Assembly (NCBI GenBank): GCA_038745855.1
Contig: JBCDLC010000014.1
Span: forward strand, 1-64,000
Source: UBA5336 sp038745855
GTDB taxonomy: Bacteria > Pseudomonadota > Alphaproteobacteria > Caulobacterales > Hyphomonadaceae
Direction of reading: 5' to 3'
DNA: 64,000 bases
Below the pieces are notes generated by a model that saw only the letters and a program-made list of their open reading frames with translations, had not been told where the DNA came from and made no database searches. Below, in pieces: positions 17,187-25,514 of the stretch. Within the stretch, counting starts at the first letter, position 1. Each line of letters begins with the position of its first letter. Position numbers and translations under genes: made by a program.

Positions 17187-18145
17187 TCCGGACCGGCGGC
17201 TGACGAGCGTGCAGGGTTGATCGCCGCTTCGACGGTTGCCTCGGTCGCCCCGTCGGGTGCGGCGTCTTCAGGGCCGGCGATTGTTGGGGGCGCCAGGGGT
17301 TCAGGTTCAGGGATCGTGGGTGGCGGCAGCAAGCGGACAAAGCCGCCGCGGGCATCCCGCATGGTGAAGCGAACCCGCCAGTCGCCAGCATCCCCGAAGA
17401 CATGGCCAGCAACGAGACCGCGTGGGAAAACGCCGCCTTCGCCGCTCGTCAGAATGCGTTCGCCGAGGATGAAACCGTCGTCTTCCGGAAGGTCTGACAG
17501 GCGTCCTATGCGGTCGCGGGCGCCATAGAGGACGGCGCGGACGCCGCTTCGCTCGCCCATGACCGGCACGCGGGAGTTGAAGTCTGTCACCATGAGGATG
17601 CGGGAAGAGCGTTCGCCGACGCTGATCACCCGGCCAACAACGCCCATTTCGTTGAAGGCGATATCGTCAACCTGGACACCTGAGCGCCGGCCGGCATCGG
17701 CCAGTAAAGTATCGGCGAAGGGGCCGTTGGTTTCGGCCACGATGCGTACGGTCTTTGACTGTTGCGCCCATTCGATGGGGGCGTCGTCCACGGCGTTGAG
17801 CATCGCCTGATAGGCGAAGAACCGCTCGTTCATGGCGATGGCGGCTTGCCTGTAGCGCGAAAGCTCTGCGACCTCGTTTTCCAATTGCTTGATGCGCCGC
17901 TCTGCGTCGGCCTGGCCCGTCAGCCTCGCCCAGAGCCCTGGCGCTTCGTCGCTTTCCTGGCTTTGTTCCCGGCGGTCGCCGAAGGTCTGCACATCACCGG
18001 CGAGGGAGCGGACAGGGGTAAAGGCGTTCGAGATGACCGGAGCTGTCTGCGCAATGAGGAGTGCAAGCGAAAGCGCAATGAAGATCGCGAGCGCCAGTCG
18101 GCGCATCGGGCGCTTGCGTCGTCCTGCTTGGCCAAACCCAGCCAT
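17183..18145 (-). CDS. mreC: Rod shape-determining protein MreC
   Basis: 320 residues. A basic N-terminus and one transmembrane helix (about 15-35) are followed by a coiled coil (about 75-115, ERRIKQLENEVAEL) and the beta-rich periplasmic domain with VDDIAFNEMGVVGRVISVG, SRILMVTDFNSRVPVMGERSG and DDGFILGERILTSGEGGVFPRGL. The last 45 residues are a disordered Pro/Ala/Glu tail. MreC links MreB to PBP2. It is separated from mreB by about 135 bp but continues the same transcript direction and order as in other alphaproteobacteria. Confidence 0.95.
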   Translation of the reverse strand: MAGFGQAGRRKRPMRRLALAIFIALSLALLIAQTAPVISNAFTPVRSLAGDVQTFGDRREQSQESDEAPGLWARLTGQADAERRIKQLENEVAELSRYRQAAIAMNERFFAYQAMLNAVDDAPIEWAQQSKTVRIVAETNGPFADTLLADAGRRSGVQVDDIAFNEMGVVGRVISVGERSSRILMVTDFNSRVPVMGERSGVRAVLYGARDRIGRLSDLPEDDGFILGERILTSGEGGVFPRGLVAGHVFGDAGDWRVRFTMRDARGGFVRLLPPPTIPEPEPLAPPTIAGPEDAAPDGATEATVEAAINPARSSAAGPE

Positions 18146-18279
18146 GGGCGCCGATCCTCACTCACCACACCGGACCCTTCTGTCCGGATTTTTCCGGTGG
18201 GCCCCACTTCTATCCAGCGCGCATCGTTTCAAACGCCGTGCCGTTCAGGTTAACCCGCCTGCTTCAAGGCCGTGTTTCC

Positions 18280-19320
18280 TTAGACTTCCGGGCACAAGAC
18301 CGATTGCATCTTTGGATAATTCTCTAGCACCACACCGCAGCCATTGACCACACAACGCAGCGGGTCGTCAGCCAGCATAACTGGTAATTTCGCTTGCTCC
18401 CGGATGCAAACATCGAGGTTGCGCAACAGCGCGCCGCCGCCCGTCAGAACGATGCCGCGATCAACAATATCCGCGGCCAACTCCGGCGGCATGGCCTCAA
18501 GCGCCATTTTCACCGCATCGATGATTTCGCCGACCGGTTCCTTGAGAGCATCGGAGACAATAGCCTCGTTGACCTCGGTTTCGATCGGGACGCCATCCAG
18601 GGTGCCGCGACCGCGCACCGTGATCGCCATGCCGGTCCCGTTTTCCGGTGCCATGGCCGTGCCGATCTCTTTCTTGATCCGCTCCGCGCTCATTTCACCG
18701 ATCAGGATTTTCTGTTCGCGGCGGAGGTGGTTCACGATGGCCGAGTCCATCTTGTCGCCGCCAACCCGCACCGACCGGGAATAGACGATCCCACCAAGCG
18801 ACAGGACCGCCACTTCAGCGGTGCCCCCGCCGATATCGACAACCATGGAGCCCGCGGGGTCCTCGATGGGCAGACCGGCGCCGATGGCAGCGGCCATGGG
18901 CTCTTCGATGAGTTTCACGTCGCGGGCACCAGCGGCGAGCGCCGATTGGTGAATGGCCCGTCGCTCGACACTGGTGGCCGAGCTTGGAACGCAGATGATG
19001 ATGAGCGGGGAAACAAAGGCGCGCCGATTATGCACTTTCCGGATGAAGTGCTTGATCATCTCTTCGGCGACTTCGAAGTCGGCAATCACGCCATCGCGCA
19101 TGGGGCGGATGGCTTCCATGTTGACGGGTGTCTTGCCCAGCATCTGCTTGGCCTGGTCGCCCACCGCATACACGATCTTGCGCCCGCCCTGGGTCATGTA
19201 GGCGACAACCGACGGCTCATCGAGTTGGACGCCCTGACCCTTGACGTAGACCAGCGTGTTCGCCGTGCCGAGATCGATCGCCATGTCGGTGGACAGCATG
19301 CCCAACAGGGAACCAAGCAT
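18280..19320 (-). CDS. mreB: Rod shape-determining actin homologue MreB
   Basis: 346 residues, highly conserved. Actin-fold nucleotide motifs are MAIDLGTANTLVYVKGQG (phosphate 1), VVDIGGGTAEVAVLSLGG (phosphate 2) and GIVLTGGGALLRNLD (adenosine). A short amphipathic N-terminus MLGSLLGMLS is expected for membrane binding. MreB filaments position the elongasome. It is the first gene of the operon, and 277 bp separate it from leuA upstream on the same strand; that gap holds two GTACG-N3-CGTAC palindromes. Confidence 0.97.
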   Translation of the reverse strand: MLGSLLGMLSTDMAIDLGTANTLVYVKGQGVQLDEPSVVAYMTQGGRKIVYAVGDQAKQMLGKTPVNMEAIRPMRDGVIADFEVAEEMIKHFIRKVHNRRAFVSPLIIICVPSSATSVERRAIHQSALAAGARDVKLIEEPMAAAIGAGLPIEDPAGSMVVDIGGGTAEVAVLSLGGIVYSRSVRVGGDKMDSAIVNHLRREQKILIGEMSAERIKKEIGTAMAPENGTGMAITVRGRGTLDGVPIETEVNEAIVSDALKEPVGEIIDAVKMALEAMPPELAADIVDRGIVLTGGGALLRNLDVCIREQAKLPVMLADDPLRCVVNGCGVVLENYPKMQSVLCPEV

Positions 19321-19446
19321 GATGGTCTTCGCCTTCTTGACGCGGTTAACGGTGTGTCACCCGAAGCGTGAATTCACGCTCTACCAACACTCTGGCACAG
19401 GTGCCCTTTAAATGGCGTTAAGGCAAGAAACTGGCGCATACAGACG

Positions 19447-19560
19447 GTACGATACGTACGATTAGAGCGTTTTCCCTGATTTGAAAGCCCTTTTGGGCGA
19501 CCGCCGCACGTGCAATTACCCAAGCAACATCAGCGCACTATCAAAGCGTACGCTTCGTAC
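19447..19560. promoter_or_regulatory. Paired GTACG-N3-CGTAC palindromes upstream of mreB
   Basis: Two 13-bp palindromes, GTACGATACGTAC (19447-19459) and GTACGCTTCGTAC (19548-19560), lie in the leuA-mreB intergenic region, 101 bp apart (about 9.5-10 helical turns). A further GTAC occurs at 19581-19584. The identical half-sites and spacing suggest binding sites for a dimeric regulator able to loop the mreB promoter DNA. I do not recognise the consensus. No clear sigma-70 boxes could be fixed by eye. Confidence 0.5.
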
Positions 19561-19597
19561 TTTTAGGTTTGATTAACTTTGTACGGATCGGTCACCC

Positions 19598-21133
19598 TCA
19601 CGCGGCAATCCGTTTCTTCCGCCGCGCCTCCAGCTTGTTGACCGCGTGCACATAGGCCATGGCCGCTGCCACCAGCGTATCGGGATCAGAGCTCCGGCCG
19701 GTCGCCATGATGCCCTCACCGTTCAGCCGGACCGAGACATCCGCCTGCGCATCCGTGCCGCCGCTCACAGCGTGGACCTGGAACAGGTCGAGTTGCCCCG
19801 TGTGGGGTACCATTGCCTTGATCGCATTGAACACTGCATCGACGGGACCGTTCCCGCGCGCGATGGCAAACGTCGCCTCGCCATCGATTTCCAAGTCGAT
19901 TTCCGCCGTTTGTGGACCATCGGTCCCCGCCACCACACGCAGCCTGAGAAACTTGATCCGCTCGCCTTCGAGGCTGAGTTGGCTGTCAACGATCGCGATT
20001 ATGTCGTCATCGAAGATATGCTTCTTCCGGTCCGCCAGGTCCTTGAACCGCTTGAAGGCGTCATTCAGCGCCTCATCGTCCAGTTCGTAGCCGAGGCTGA
20101 CCAGCTTGTCCTTGAACGCATGCCGCCCCGAATGCTTACCCATGATGAGGGACGTTTTCGATACGCCCACATCTTCCGGGTCCATGATCTCGTAGGTCTG
20201 GGCATTCTTCAGCATGCCGTCCTGGTGGATACCGCTCTCGTGGGCGAAGGCGTTCTTGCCGACGATGGCCTTGTTGTACTGCACAGGGAACCCGGTGATG
20301 CGGCTCACCATCTGGCTCGCGCGCGCCAGCTTTTCCGACGCGATGTGCGTGCTGAACGGCAGCGTGTCGTTGCGCACGCGGAGCGCCATGACGACCTCCT
20401 CAAGCGCGGCATTTCCCGCCCGCTCGCCGAGCCCATTGATCGTGCACTCCACCTGGCGGGCCCCATTGGCGACGCCAGCCAGTGAGTTTGCCACCGCCAA
20501 GCCCAGATCATTGTGGCAATGGGTCGACCAGATCACCTTGTCGCTGCCCGTCACGGTTTCGCGCAGTTTCCGGATCAAGGCGCCAAACTCCTCAGGATGG
20601 GAGTATCCGACCGTATCGGGCACGTTGATCGTCGTTGCGCCCGAGGCGATCGCGGTATCGATACACCGGCAGAGGAACTCGAACTCGGTTCGGGTGGCGT
20701 CCTCCGCACTCCATTCCACATCGTCGGTGTAATTCCGAGCCTGGGTGACCGAGCGGCCGACGGCTTCCAGCACGGCGTTGGGCCCCATCTTCAGCTTGTG
20801 CTTCATGTGCACGGGGCTCGTGGAAATGAACGTATGGATCCTGGGCCTCGCCGCATGGCGCACGGCCTCGCCACACCGGTCGATGTCGCTCGGCGTGGAC
20901 CGGGCGAGCCCGCAGATCACAGCCGCGCTCGACCGTTTCGCGATCTCGCTGACGCACTCGAAATCCCCTGCAGAGGCAGCTGGAAACCCGGCCTCGATGA
21001 TGTCGACCCCCATATCCTCAAGGAGTTCGGCCAGTTCGAGCTTCTCGCGCAGGGTCATCGAGGCGCCGGGGCTCTGCTCGCCATCGCGCATGGTTGTGTC
21101 GAAGATCAGGACGTCTGTCTTGGGATCGGTCAT
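19598..21133 (-). CDS. leuA: 2-isopropylmalate synthase
   Basis: 511 residues, matching the E. coli-type enzyme that condenses 2-oxoisovalerate with acetyl-CoA in the first leucine-specific step. The N-terminal TIM barrel has IFDTTMRDGEQSPGASM, HTFISTSPVHMKHKL and metal-site WSTHCHNDLGLAVANS; NGLGERAGNAALEEV and GIHQDGMLKN follow. The C-terminal leucine-sensing domain is complete, ending in AMAYVHAVNKLEARRKK. ATG 21133 directly precedes the conserved start; a frame extension to 21193 has no homology-like features. No leader peptide or attenuator was recognised upstream. It lies in the same direction as mreB but the gap and palindromes suggest separate control. Confidence 0.95.
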   Translation of the reverse strand: MTDPKTDVLIFDTTMRDGEQSPGASMTLREKLELAELLEDMGVDIIEAGFPAASAGDFECVSEIAKRSSAAVICGLARSTPSDIDRCGEAVRHAARPRIHTFISTSPVHMKHKLKMGPNAVLEAVGRSVTQARNYTDDVEWSAEDATRTEFEFLCRCIDTAIASGATTINVPDTVGYSHPEEFGALIRKLRETVTGSDKVIWSTHCHNDLGLAVANSLAGVANGARQVECTINGLGERAGNAALEEVVMALRVRNDTLPFSTHIASEKLARASQMVSRITGFPVQYNKAIVGKNAFAHESGIHQDGMLKNAQTYEIMDPEDVGVSKTSLIMGKHSGRHAFKDKLVSLGYELDDEALNDAFKRFKDLADRKKHIFDDDIIAIVDSQLSLEGERIKFLRLRVVAGTDGPQTAEIDLEIDGEATFAIARGNGPVDAVFNAIKAMVPHTGQLDLFQVHAVSGGTDAQADVSVRLNGEGIMATGRSSDPDTLVAAAMAYVHAVNKLEARRKKRIAA

Positions 21134-21354
21134 GGAACTGGCCTGGGATTGTGAACGTGGAACGGTGTCTCTGTTCCCCTGGCCGCGTGCCAATCCCTAC
21201 TGGATCGCATGCCCCGGCCAGGGGCCCATAAGCAGGAGGCTGCCGAGGGCAGGGCGTCTGGCGCCCATTCGAGGCAAGTGCGTTCTCATGCGCCTGAAAA
21301 TGCCATGGGCGCGTAGCGTGTCAATGCTCAAGGTCGCTCGAAACGGGTATAATT

Positions 21355-22059
21355 TTAGGGGTCCGCCTTTACCCGTCGCCTGGCGAAAAGCGCGAGAATG
21401 ATCCAGACGGCAACAGCCCCGACCGCCGCGGAGACCGCAAGGATCGGGCGGCCGCCAAGGGCAGACAGGACGCTTTGGCCCGCAAACGTCACCAGCACCA
21501 GCTTCGGAATGACGCCCACGGCCAACCCGGCGAGATAGTGACTGAACCGCGCCTGGCTCACGCCGAAGGCCATATTCACCAGAAGGAACGGGCCGGTCGG
21601 CACGTTTCGGACGATGGCGCTTGCGAGGAAGCTGTTTCGGCCGATGAACGACGACAGGCGATTGGCAAAGTTCCCGCCGTATCGCCGCACCGCTTTCTCG
21701 CCCACGAGGCGGCCGATCCAGAATGTCAGCGTGCCCGATGCGAGGGTCGCCAGCCACGCATAGGCAAAGCCGACGATGGGTCCGAAGGCGACAACGGCCA
21801 TCCCGATCAACAGGAATTGCGGAACGCCGAAAAACGCACAGACGATGAAGGCTCCGATGAGCGCAGGCAGGCCCCACGGCCCTTCGGCCAGGCGGGCGAT
21901 CGTGCCCTGCATCTGGTCGAGATTGCCGAAGGCGCCCGTTTTCCCCACAAGGAAGACGGCGATGACCAGGGCGAACAGCGCAAGAGAGACCAATACGGTC
22001 CGGGTCGCAGTATCGTCGAGCCGGCGAAGAAAGCGTGGGATCATGCCCATGCGCGCCAT
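21355..22059 (-). CDS. TVP38/TMEM64 (DedA-superfamily) membrane protein
   Basis: About 234 residues with six hydrophobic segments. The characteristic VTT-domain sequences are FFGVPQFLLIGMAVVAFGPIVGF, FWIGRLVGEKAVRRYGG and the arginine-bearing loop AIVRNVPTGPFLLVNMAFGVS. Members of this family are inner-membrane proteins implicated in lipid scrambling or transport. The open frame extends far upstream but that part crosses the dispersed repeat and lacks coding character; starts at 22059, 22050 and 22044 are all ATG, and I chose the first. Genes on both sides (leuA and the 22.3-kb ORF) are in separate transcription units. Confidence 0.85.
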   Translation of the reverse strand: MARMGMIPRFLRRLDDTATRTVLVSLALFALVIAVFLVGKTGAFGNLDQMQGTIARLAEGPWGLPALIGAFIVCAFFGVPQFLLIGMAVVAFGPIVGFAYAWLATLASGTLTFWIGRLVGEKAVRRYGGNFANRLSSFIGRNSFLASAIVRNVPTGPFLLVNMAFGVSQARFSHYLAGLAVGVIPKLVLVTFAGQSVLSALGGRPILAVSAAVGAVAVWIILALFARRRVKADP

Positions 22060-22114
22060 TGGGCAAGCCCCCAACCCCCGGTCAAGCTGCTTTATGCTTT
22101 GATCTGGTTGTTTC

Positions 22115-22166
22115 CTTGATCCCCCGCTGGGCTTCGGGCTGTCGCCCTTCGCTACGCGATGGATCG
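22115..22166 (+). repeat. Dispersed ~51-bp repeat, copy 2
   Basis: Inverted relative to copy 1 (187-237), lying in the 286-bp gap between the TVP38 gene and the 22346 ORF. Reading on the plus strand it contains CTTGATCCCCCGCTGGGC, GGGCTGTCGCCC (a small hairpin) and CGCTACGCGATGGATCG. Only two substitutions and a small indel separate it from copy 1 over its whole length, which implies recent common origin or conversion. Confidence 0.75.
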
Positions 22167-22345
22167 GGTTCAAGACTGCTGTTCTTTCCCGGTCTCTGAT
22201 GGCGCGCTGTGCCGCTGAACGTGGTGCCACGAGCCGCCCACAGCTGTAGGATAACTTCTGCCCTATCCACGCCACGCGCCCTGTAATCGTTGCAAAAACC
22301 CGGCGCTTATCCGACCGATCCGCGCCCGTGATAAGCTCCCCACAA

Positions 22346-23011
22346 ATGTCGAACATCACCGACACCATCGAAGCGCTCCGCCCGTTCGGCGAGCAGCTGT
22401 ATACCCGCGTGCTCGGCCGCGATGATCTCCATCTCGCGCCCGACTTTCTCACGCGCGCGGCGGCCGCACGCCTCAAGGCCGGCATCGCCATGCTCGAGTC
22501 CTGGATCCGCCGCATGCTGATCCTCCTCGCCCTGGAAATCGAGCCCACCCTCTCAAACGACGACCACCCCCACATCCGGTACTCCCGAGAGCGCACCCTC
22601 TCTCCACCCAAGCAGTCCCTCCGCATCTTCCCCAGCGGTGCCCCCTTCGACCGCACCCGCATCGAAGCCCTCAAGGCCGCCGCAAAAGCCAGATCCCAAT
22701 CCTATCCCGGCCACACCCAGCAAAGCGGCCCCATAGACGCCGCCCCCCTCCTCAATCGTCTCGCGGCCCTCAAGGCCCTGATCGACGACCCCGCTGCTCG
22801 AGCCCGGCGCCTGGCCTACCACCTCGCCCGCCGCCGCCCCGGTCTCCTCAGGGCGCCCCCTTACAGAGGCCCCCACAGCGGCCAACAATTCGGCACCGAA
22901 CCCGGAGCCCTCCACGACAGTTTCGCCGTCGCCATCCTCGAACAAAGCCGAGCCAGACCCCCACCCCTGGGCCGAGCCCCCAACAACAGCCCCAGAATCC
23001 GCCAGCTCTAA
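22346..23011 (+). CDS. Protein of unknown function, C-rich gene
   Basis: 221 residues from ATG 22346 (a GTG six codons upstream is also in frame). The N-terminal half, with LRPFGEQLYTRVLGRDDLHL and ARLKAGIAMLESWIRRMLILLAL, is helical and amphipathic and resembles orphan proteins seen in related alphaproteobacteria. The C-terminal half is basic and proline-rich with RRPGLLRAPPYRG. The coding strand is strikingly rich in C, especially CCC codons, more than its neighbours. No catalytic motif or signal peptide is visible. It converges on the thiolase gene. Confidence 0.6.
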   Translation: MSNITDTIEALRPFGEQLYTRVLGRDDLHLAPDFLTRAAAARLKAGIAMLESWIRRMLILLALEIEPTLSNDDHPHIRYSRERTLSPPKQSLRIFPSGAPFDRTRIEALKAAAKARSQSYPGHTQQSGPIDAAPLLNRLAALKALIDDPAARARRLAYHLARRRPGLLRAPPYRGPHSGQQFGTEPGALHDSFAVAILEQSRARPPPLGRAPNNSPRIRQL

Positions 23012-23062
23012 CCCGCGCCCGGAAACGCGACCGGCTGCCAGGAACCCAAGAAAAGCCGTTCC

Positions 23063-24277
23063 CTAATCGCCCACGCGTTCGAAGATTGCCGCCAAGCCCT
23101 GGCCGCCGCCGATGCACATGGTCTCCAGCCCATAGCGGGCTTCTCGGCGATCCATTTCGTGGAGCAGGGTCGTCAGGATCCGGACCCCGGTCGCGCCCAC
23201 GGGGTGGCCGAGGGAAATGCCGGATCCGTTCACATTGATCCGGTCGTGGTCGTCCGCGCCGAGATCCAGCGCCTTTGTGCAGGCCAGCACCTGGGCCGCA
23301 AAGGCTTCGTTGAGTTCGATGAGGTCGATATCGGCCAGGGTCAGGCCAGCGGTTTTCAGGGCCTTTTCCGTGGCCGGGACGGGGCCGATGCCCATCCGGT
23401 TCGGCTCGACCCCCGCAAGACCCCAGGCGGCCATGCGGGCGAGGGGCTTCAGCCCTTCTCGTTCGGCGATATCGCGGGTCGTGAGGATGCAGGCGGCGGC
23501 GCCATCATTCTGGCCCGAAGCATTACCGGCCGTGACGGTGGCAGCGGGGTCGGTTTTGCCCATGATCGGCCTGAGGCTGGAAAGTTTGTCCAGTGAGACG
23601 TCGGGGCGAACATGTTCGTCGCGATCGACGACGGTCTCGGATTTCCTGGATTTCACGGTGACGGGGACGATCTCCTGGGCGAAGCGGCCGTCTTCCATCG
23701 CCGCCGCCGCCCTCTGGTGGGATGCGTGGGCCAGTTGGTCCTGCTCTTCACGGGTGATGCCATAGTCGGCGCGCAGGTTTTCGGCGGTCTCGATCATCCC
23801 GCCGGGGACGGGATAATGCGCACCGCCAGCAGTGACTCGGCCCCGGGTCAGCCCGTCCTGGAGCATCAGTCCACCGGCTTGGACGCCCCAGCGATGCTCG
23901 ACAGTGTAGAAAGGTGCGCGGCTCATGGATTCCGCGCCCCCCGCGATCACCAAGTCGCTTCCGCCACTTGCGACCTGGAGGATGCCGTAGATCACCGTCT
24001 GGAGGCCGGAGCCGCATCGCCGGTCAATCTGCAGGCCACAGGCTGTGGTCGGCAGGCCGGCATCGAGGGCGACCATTCTGCCGAGGGCGGGGCTCTCCAT
24101 GGTTGGGTAGCAATTGGCGAAAAGGACATCGTCGACCAGGCTGGCATCGAGCCCTGTCCGGGTCATGATGTCTGTCACCACTGCAGTGGCCAGGGTGTGC
24201 ATCGGCACGGATTTGAAGCTGCCGCCAAAGCCGCCAACGGCCGTCCGCCGGGGCTCGCAGATCACCACGTCGCGCAT
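23063..24277 (-). CDS. Acetyl-CoA C-acetyltransferase (thiolase)
   Basis: 404 residues, thiolase II type. The acylated cysteine lies in QIDRRCGSGLQ (C88); the other active-site elements are NEAFAAQVLA, NGSGISLGHPVGATG (histidine) and CIGGGQGLA (second cysteine). It catalyses reversible condensation or cleavage of acyl-CoA; biosynthetic versus degradative use cannot be told from sequence. It is 80 bp downstream of the ferredoxin reductase gene on the same strand. No other beta-oxidation or polyhydroxybutyrate gene is adjacent. Confidence 0.92.
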   Translation of the reverse strand: MRDVVICEPRRTAVGGFGGSFKSVPMHTLATAVVTDIMTRTGLDASLVDDVLFANCYPTMESPALGRMVALDAGLPTTACGLQIDRRCGSGLQTVIYGILQVASGGSDLVIAGGAESMSRAPFYTVEHRWGVQAGGLMLQDGLTRGRVTAGGAHYPVPGGMIETAENLRADYGITREEQDQLAHASHQRAAAAMEDGRFAQEIVPVTVKSRKSETVVDRDEHVRPDVSLDKLSSLRPIMGKTDPAATVTAGNASGQNDGAAACILTTRDIAEREGLKPLARMAAWGLAGVEPNRMGIGPVPATEKALKTAGLTLADIDLIELNEAFAAQVLACTKALDLGADDHDRINVNGSGISLGHPVGATGVRILTTLLHEMDRREARYGLETMCIGGGQGLAAIFERVGD

Positions 24278-24357
24278 GTCTTGGACCTCCTGAAAGTGCC
24301 CGCCACCCTATGGCGGAAACTGTCGGGAGGTCGACCCCTCGCCAACCTCTCGGCTGA

Positions 24358-25173
24358 CTAACCCGCGAAGGCCTTCTCGATGACGAAATCAGCCGGTGCC
24401 GCATTCGAGCCTTCGACAAAGCCGCGGGCCTCGAGGAGCGTCTTGATATCCTGGATCATCTCGTTTGATCCGCAGATCATCACCCGGTCGATCGCCGGAT
24501 CCAGCGGTGGAACATCGAGGGCCTGGCAAAGCCCGCCATTCTCGATCAGCGTGGTAATGCGGCCCTGGACAGGATACTCGGGTGTTCGTGTGCAGCTCGT
24601 GAAATGCCTCAGCTGCTTGGTGGCTTCCTCGCCAACGAGCGGGTCGGCCTTGGCGGCGCTTACGGTCTCGAAGCCGTAGGCCAGTTCAGCTTCCAATCGG
24701 CAGGTGTGGGTGGTGTAGACTTCTTCGAACTTCGAATAGGTCTCAGGCTCCCGCACGAGGCTGGCGAAAGGGGCAAAGCCGGTTCCGGTGGAGAACATCC
24801 AGAGCCGCTTGGCCGGGGTAAGGGCGTCAAGGACGAGGGTGCCCGTAGGCTTTCGGCCGAGAACGACCTTGTCGCCGGGCTGGATTTTCTGAAGGCGCGA
24901 GGTGAGCGGGCCGTCGGCAACCTTGATGGAGAAAAATTCCAACTCTTCGTCCCATGCGGGAGAAGCGACGGAATAGGCCCTGAGAAGCGGTTTGCCGTCT
25001 TCCTTGCGCAGACCGATCATGACGAATTCGCCCGAGCGGAACCTGAGGCCCGCCGGCCGCGTGATCCGGAACTTGAAAAGACGGTCGGTATAGTGGTGGA
25101 CCGAGAGAACGGTTTCTTCGGTCGGTGCATTCGGATTTGGCTTTTTCGCGGGCGCGGTCTGTGTGTCGGGCAT
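24358..25173 (-). CDS. fpr: Ferredoxin--NADP(+) reductase
   Basis: 271 residues, plant-type FNR fold of the bacterial class. The FAD-binding part has FRSGEFVMIGL and LLRAYSVASPAWDEELEFFSIKV; the NADP part has STGTGFAPFASLVREPETY, TTHTCRLEAELAY and VMICGSNEMIQDIKTLLEARGF, and it ends in VIEKAFAG with an aromatic near the C-terminus. It transfers electrons between NADPH and ferredoxin. ATG 25173 gives a normal N-terminus; a longer frame upstream lacks homology-like sequence. It lies just before the sulfate-reduction locus, where CysI lacks a flavoprotein partner, so it may feed sulfite reductase. Confidence 0.9.
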   Translation of the reverse strand: MPDTQTAPAKKPNPNAPTEETVLSVHHYTDRLFKFRITRPAGLRFRSGEFVMIGLRKEDGKPLLRAYSVASPAWDEELEFFSIKVADGPLTSRLQKIQPGDKVVLGRKPTGTLVLDALTPAKRLWMFSTGTGFAPFASLVREPETYSKFEEVYTTHTCRLEAELAYGFETVSAAKADPLVGEEATKQLRHFTSCTRTPEYPVQGRITTLIENGGLCQALDVPPLDPAIDRVMICGSNEMIQDIKTLLEARGFVEGSNAAPADFVIEKAFAG

Positions 25174-25275
25174 GGTTCCGTTCTTTCGAGCTTCCCGTCC
25201 CAATTGCGCCTCGTTCTCAAAAAAGACAAGTCGGCGAACGGTGAATTTAGTTCTGCTGAATAAAGGCCGCTCTTT

Positions 25276-25307
25276 CAGCCAGCGCTTTTTTACAGCCAGC
25301 GCTTTTT
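25276..25307. repeat. Short direct repeat (15 bp, two copies)
   Basis: CAGCCAGCGCTTTTT occurs at 25276-25290 and again at 25293-25307. The second copy also pairs with GCGCTGG at 25314-25320, forming a 7-bp stem. It lies in the 341-bp gap between fpr and the LysR gene, at the 3' end of the small ORF 25307-25405. The T runs follow the motif on the plus strand, where no gene needs a terminator. Confidence 0.5.
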
Positions 25308-25405
25308 CAGGCCGCGCTGGCACCGGCAGCGACGAAGGCGACGATGGTGAGGATTCCGAGGATGAGATTGCGGATCTCGCGAACGGTTTGCTTGCCTTGG
25401 TCCAT
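25307..25405 (-). CDS. Possible small membrane peptide (32 residues)
   Basis: In the gap between fpr and the LysR gene a 33-codon frame starts at ATG 25405 with GGTGAA nine bases upstream. It encodes a charged N-terminus MDQGKQTVREIRN followed by a hydrophobic helix LILGILTIVAFVAAGASAA, the layout of bacterial single-span small proteins. The C-terminal ASA could alternatively be a cleavage site. There is no independent support, and the frame sits within a longer open frame whose other parts look non-coding. Nothing else coding is visible in 25174-25514. Confidence 0.4.
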   Translation of the reverse strand: MDQGKQTVREIRNLILGILTIVAFVAAGASAA

Positions 25406-25514
25406 AGTCAACAATTCACCCCGATATCTGGGCCAGTGCAAGGAGTGATTGGGGCAATCGCGCCCATTTCTGGCCGGTTTGGCCGAAGGCTGCGCCAAGG
25501 CACATGAATGGCGT

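Noticed and set aside
18170..18187. Hairpin CCGGAC/GTCCGG followed by ATTTTT between mreC and mreB
   Set aside because: The T run follows the stem on the plus strand, but all nearby genes are on the minus strand, so it cannot terminate mreB transcripts in the usual way.
19408..19421. TTAA-N6-TTAA resembling a CtrA box upstream of mreB
   Set aside because: The CtrA consensus needs a 7-base spacer; here it is 6, and isolated TTAA pairs are expected in A+T-richer promoters.
22060..22674. Long upstream extension of the TVP38 frame
   Set aside because: It crosses the dispersed repeat and runs antisense to the 22346 ORF; the membrane domain starts naturally at 22059.
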